A DNA stretch of 64,000 nt, from the NCBI RefSeq assembly GCF_904848665.1, contig NZ_CAJHCQ010000002.1:372001-436000 (forward strand). The letters are read 5' to 3'. The notes beneath the pieces were generated by a model, which saw only the letters and a list, made by a program, of their open reading frames with translations, ran no database searches and had not been told where the DNA came from. Each line of letters begins with the position of its first letter. Positions within the stretch are counted from its first letter, which is position 1. This DNA is from Paraburkholderia hiiakae. Its GTDB lineage: Bacteria; Pseudomonadota; Gammaproteobacteria; Burkholderiales; Burkholderiaceae. Position numbers and translations under genes: made by a program. Shown here piece by piece: positions 62,859-64,000 of the stretch.

Positions 62859-64000
62859 ATGCTGCCCCAACGCCCCGACTCCAGCCACAACGACAATTAC
62901 CTGACGAGCCCGCGAGAGGCGTGGTTCGCCTTCGTGATGACGTTCGCACTCATGTTCTTCGATTTCGTCGATCGACAGGTGATCGTCTCGCTCTTTCCTC
63001 ACATCAGAAGCGCATGGCACCTAAGTGACAAGCAGTTGGGCTCGCTGGTATCCGTCATTTCCGTAGTCGTGGGCGCGGGCGGCATACCCGTTGCGCTGGT
63101 GGCGGACCGCATGGGCCGCGTGAAGAGCATTGTTGCGATGGCGCTCGCGTGGAGCCTCGCCACGATCTCGTGCATGTTCACGGCCAACTACGGCCAGTTG
63201 TTTGCCGCGCGCGCGGTGGTGGGGATCGGCGAAGCAGGCTATGGATCGGTCGGCGTCGCCCTCATCTCGACACTGTTTCCGGGGCGTATGCGCAGCGCGG
63301 TGCTCGGGGCCTTCTATGCCGCTCCGTCGTTGGGTTCGGTGCTTGGCGTGGTGCTCGGCGGCGCCATCGCGGCTAAATGGGGCTGGCAAGCGGCCTTTGG
63401 CGTGGTCGGCGTGCCGGGGCTCGTGCTGGCCCTGCTTTATCTGCGCGTGCGCGACTACCGGACGCCCGCGCTGACGTTCGACTCGAAACAACCAACACGG
63501 TCGCTGGCCCAGACGCTCAAGCCTGTGTTCGGGACCATGGCACGCACACGGACGCTGCTATGGGTCTGCGCCGGCGCTGCCGCCCAGTTGATTACGGTGT
63601 CGGCCATCTGGTCCTGGCTGCCGAGCTACCTGAACCGCTTCCACGGCATGGCGCCGGACGCCGCGGCCAGGTCGGCGGCGGTGGTTGTGCTGGTCGGTGC
63701 CGTCAGCAGCACGGTCTGGGGCATCGTGGTGGGGCGCCTCGCCGTTCGCAGGCCCCGCAACAAGCTGCTCGCGCTGGCCGTGTTGTGCCTGATGACGTGG
63801 GCAGTTTTTGCCGTCGCGTTCGGCGGTACGTATAGCGGAGACGCGCAGTTCAGGATGATCCTGCTGGGGGCCTTTTTCATGAACTGTACGGTGGGCGTGG
63901 TGGCGGGCATTGCGATGGACATCATTCACCCGGGGGTGCGTTCTACGGGTGCCGCCGTGGTTTCCCTGTTTCAGAACGTCTGCGGGCTGGCGACGGGGCC
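62859..64000 (+). CDS. MFS transporter, 3'-incomplete at window end
   Basis: At least 380 aa, running off the window. It is a paralogue of the preceding gene (FFDFVDRQVIVSLFPHIRSA, ALVADRMGRVKSIV, VGIGEAGYGSVGVALIS). The start is uncertain: ATG at 62859 has AAGGA eight bases upstream; an overlapping in-frame GTG at 62808 has GGAGGAGG and would couple it to the previous gene. Tandem related transporters suggest two related substrates or import plus export. Confidence 0.85.
   Translation, partial: MLPQRPDSSHNDNYLTSPREAWFAFVMTFALMFFDFVDRQVIVSLFPHIRSAWHLSDKQLGSLVSVISVVVGAGGIPVALVADRMGRVKSIVAMALAWSLATISCMFTANYGQLFAARAVVGIGEAGYGSVGVALISTLFPGRMRSAVLGAFYAAPSLGSVLGVVLGGAIAAKWGWQAAFGVVGVPGLVLALLYLRVRDYRTPALTFDSKQPTRSLAQTLKPVFGTMARTRTLLWVCAGAAAQLITVSAIWSWLPSYLNRFHGMAPDAAARSAAVVVLVGAVSSTVWGIVVGRLAVRRPRNKLLALAVLCLMTWAVFAVAFGGTYSGDAQFRMILLGAFFMNCTVGVVAGIAMDIIHPGVRSTGAAVVSLFQNVCGLATG

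Overview
The window is 64 kb of high-GC proteobacterial DNA. The gene families (three DUF4148 proteins, many LysR/AraC/TetR/HxlR/GntR regulators, BKACE enzymes, tandem MFS transporters, split two-component genes) look like a Burkholderiaceae secondary replicon of the Paraburkholderia/Caballeronia type. This is inference from gene content. No rRNA, tRNA, CRISPR array or intact insertion sequence was seen. About 60 protein genes are supported, plus three decayed genes (a truncated SDR, an arylsulfatase remnant and a formylglycine-generating-enzyme remnant).

Layout. 0-7 kb: tail of a sigma-54 activator, two small hypothetical genes, then a LysR regulator divergent from a C45 acyltransferase / alpha-beta hydrolase / MHS transporter run with a convergent M24 peptidase-like gene. 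7-13 kb: a large glycosidase-like lipoprotein, a 57-aa membrane protein, an AraC regulator beside a gutted SDR gene, and an aldo-keto reductase divergent from a LysR regulator. 13-17 kb: a sensor kinase and an OmpR-type response regulator separated by a cupin gene, a GFA-fold gene and a 43-aa overlapping ORF. 17-24 kb: a hydrolase/TetR pair with matching palindromic operators, an EF-G-like GTPase with degenerate G motifs, a slipin/NfeD pair, then decayed sulfatase genes. 24-35 kb: DUF4148 genes, ohr, a Tat-exported hydrolase with cytochrome P460, a TlpA-like protein, DipZ and a secreted hydrolase. 35-45 kb: transporters, an amidase, a PLP decarboxylase, MAPEG, a diguanylate cyclase, a USP gene and small membrane proteins. 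45-50 kb: a DapA-like lyase, an 830-aa double CoA-transferase (DddD-like layout) and a class II aldolase. 50-56 kb: a His-rich secreted protein, an Nramp transporter, a ferritin-like lipoprotein, an ECF sigma/anti-sigma pair and a fasciclin protein. 56-64 kb: a GntR regulator with two BKACE enzymes, a CaiB CoA-transferase and two MFS transporters.

The most striking feature is a shared promoter code. Eight transcription units between 13 and 34 kb carry a multi-part operator made of GATAC/GTATC half-sites at rigidly fixed spacing. They are the sensor kinase, the GFA/small-ORF/response-regulator operon, three DUF4148 units (one with ohr, one with a hydrolase), the Tat hydrolase/P460 unit, the TlpA-like gene and dipZ. 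Three promoters have the operator in one orientation followed by TATAAA at a constant distance. Five have it in the opposite orientation, followed by a second half-site pair and a TCAAAT-like box, again at constant distances. The simplest reading is one regulon, run by the resident two-component system, that exports envelope redox and detoxification proteins (thiol-disulfide carriers, organic hydroperoxide reductase, heme protein, hydrolases, DUF4148 proteins).

A second clear circuit is the GntR-BKACE cluster. A TTAATGTCGACA operator lies before the gntR gene and before both divergent units that contain the second BKACE gene and the tandem transporters, consistent with one substrate-inducible beta-keto-acid catabolic module.
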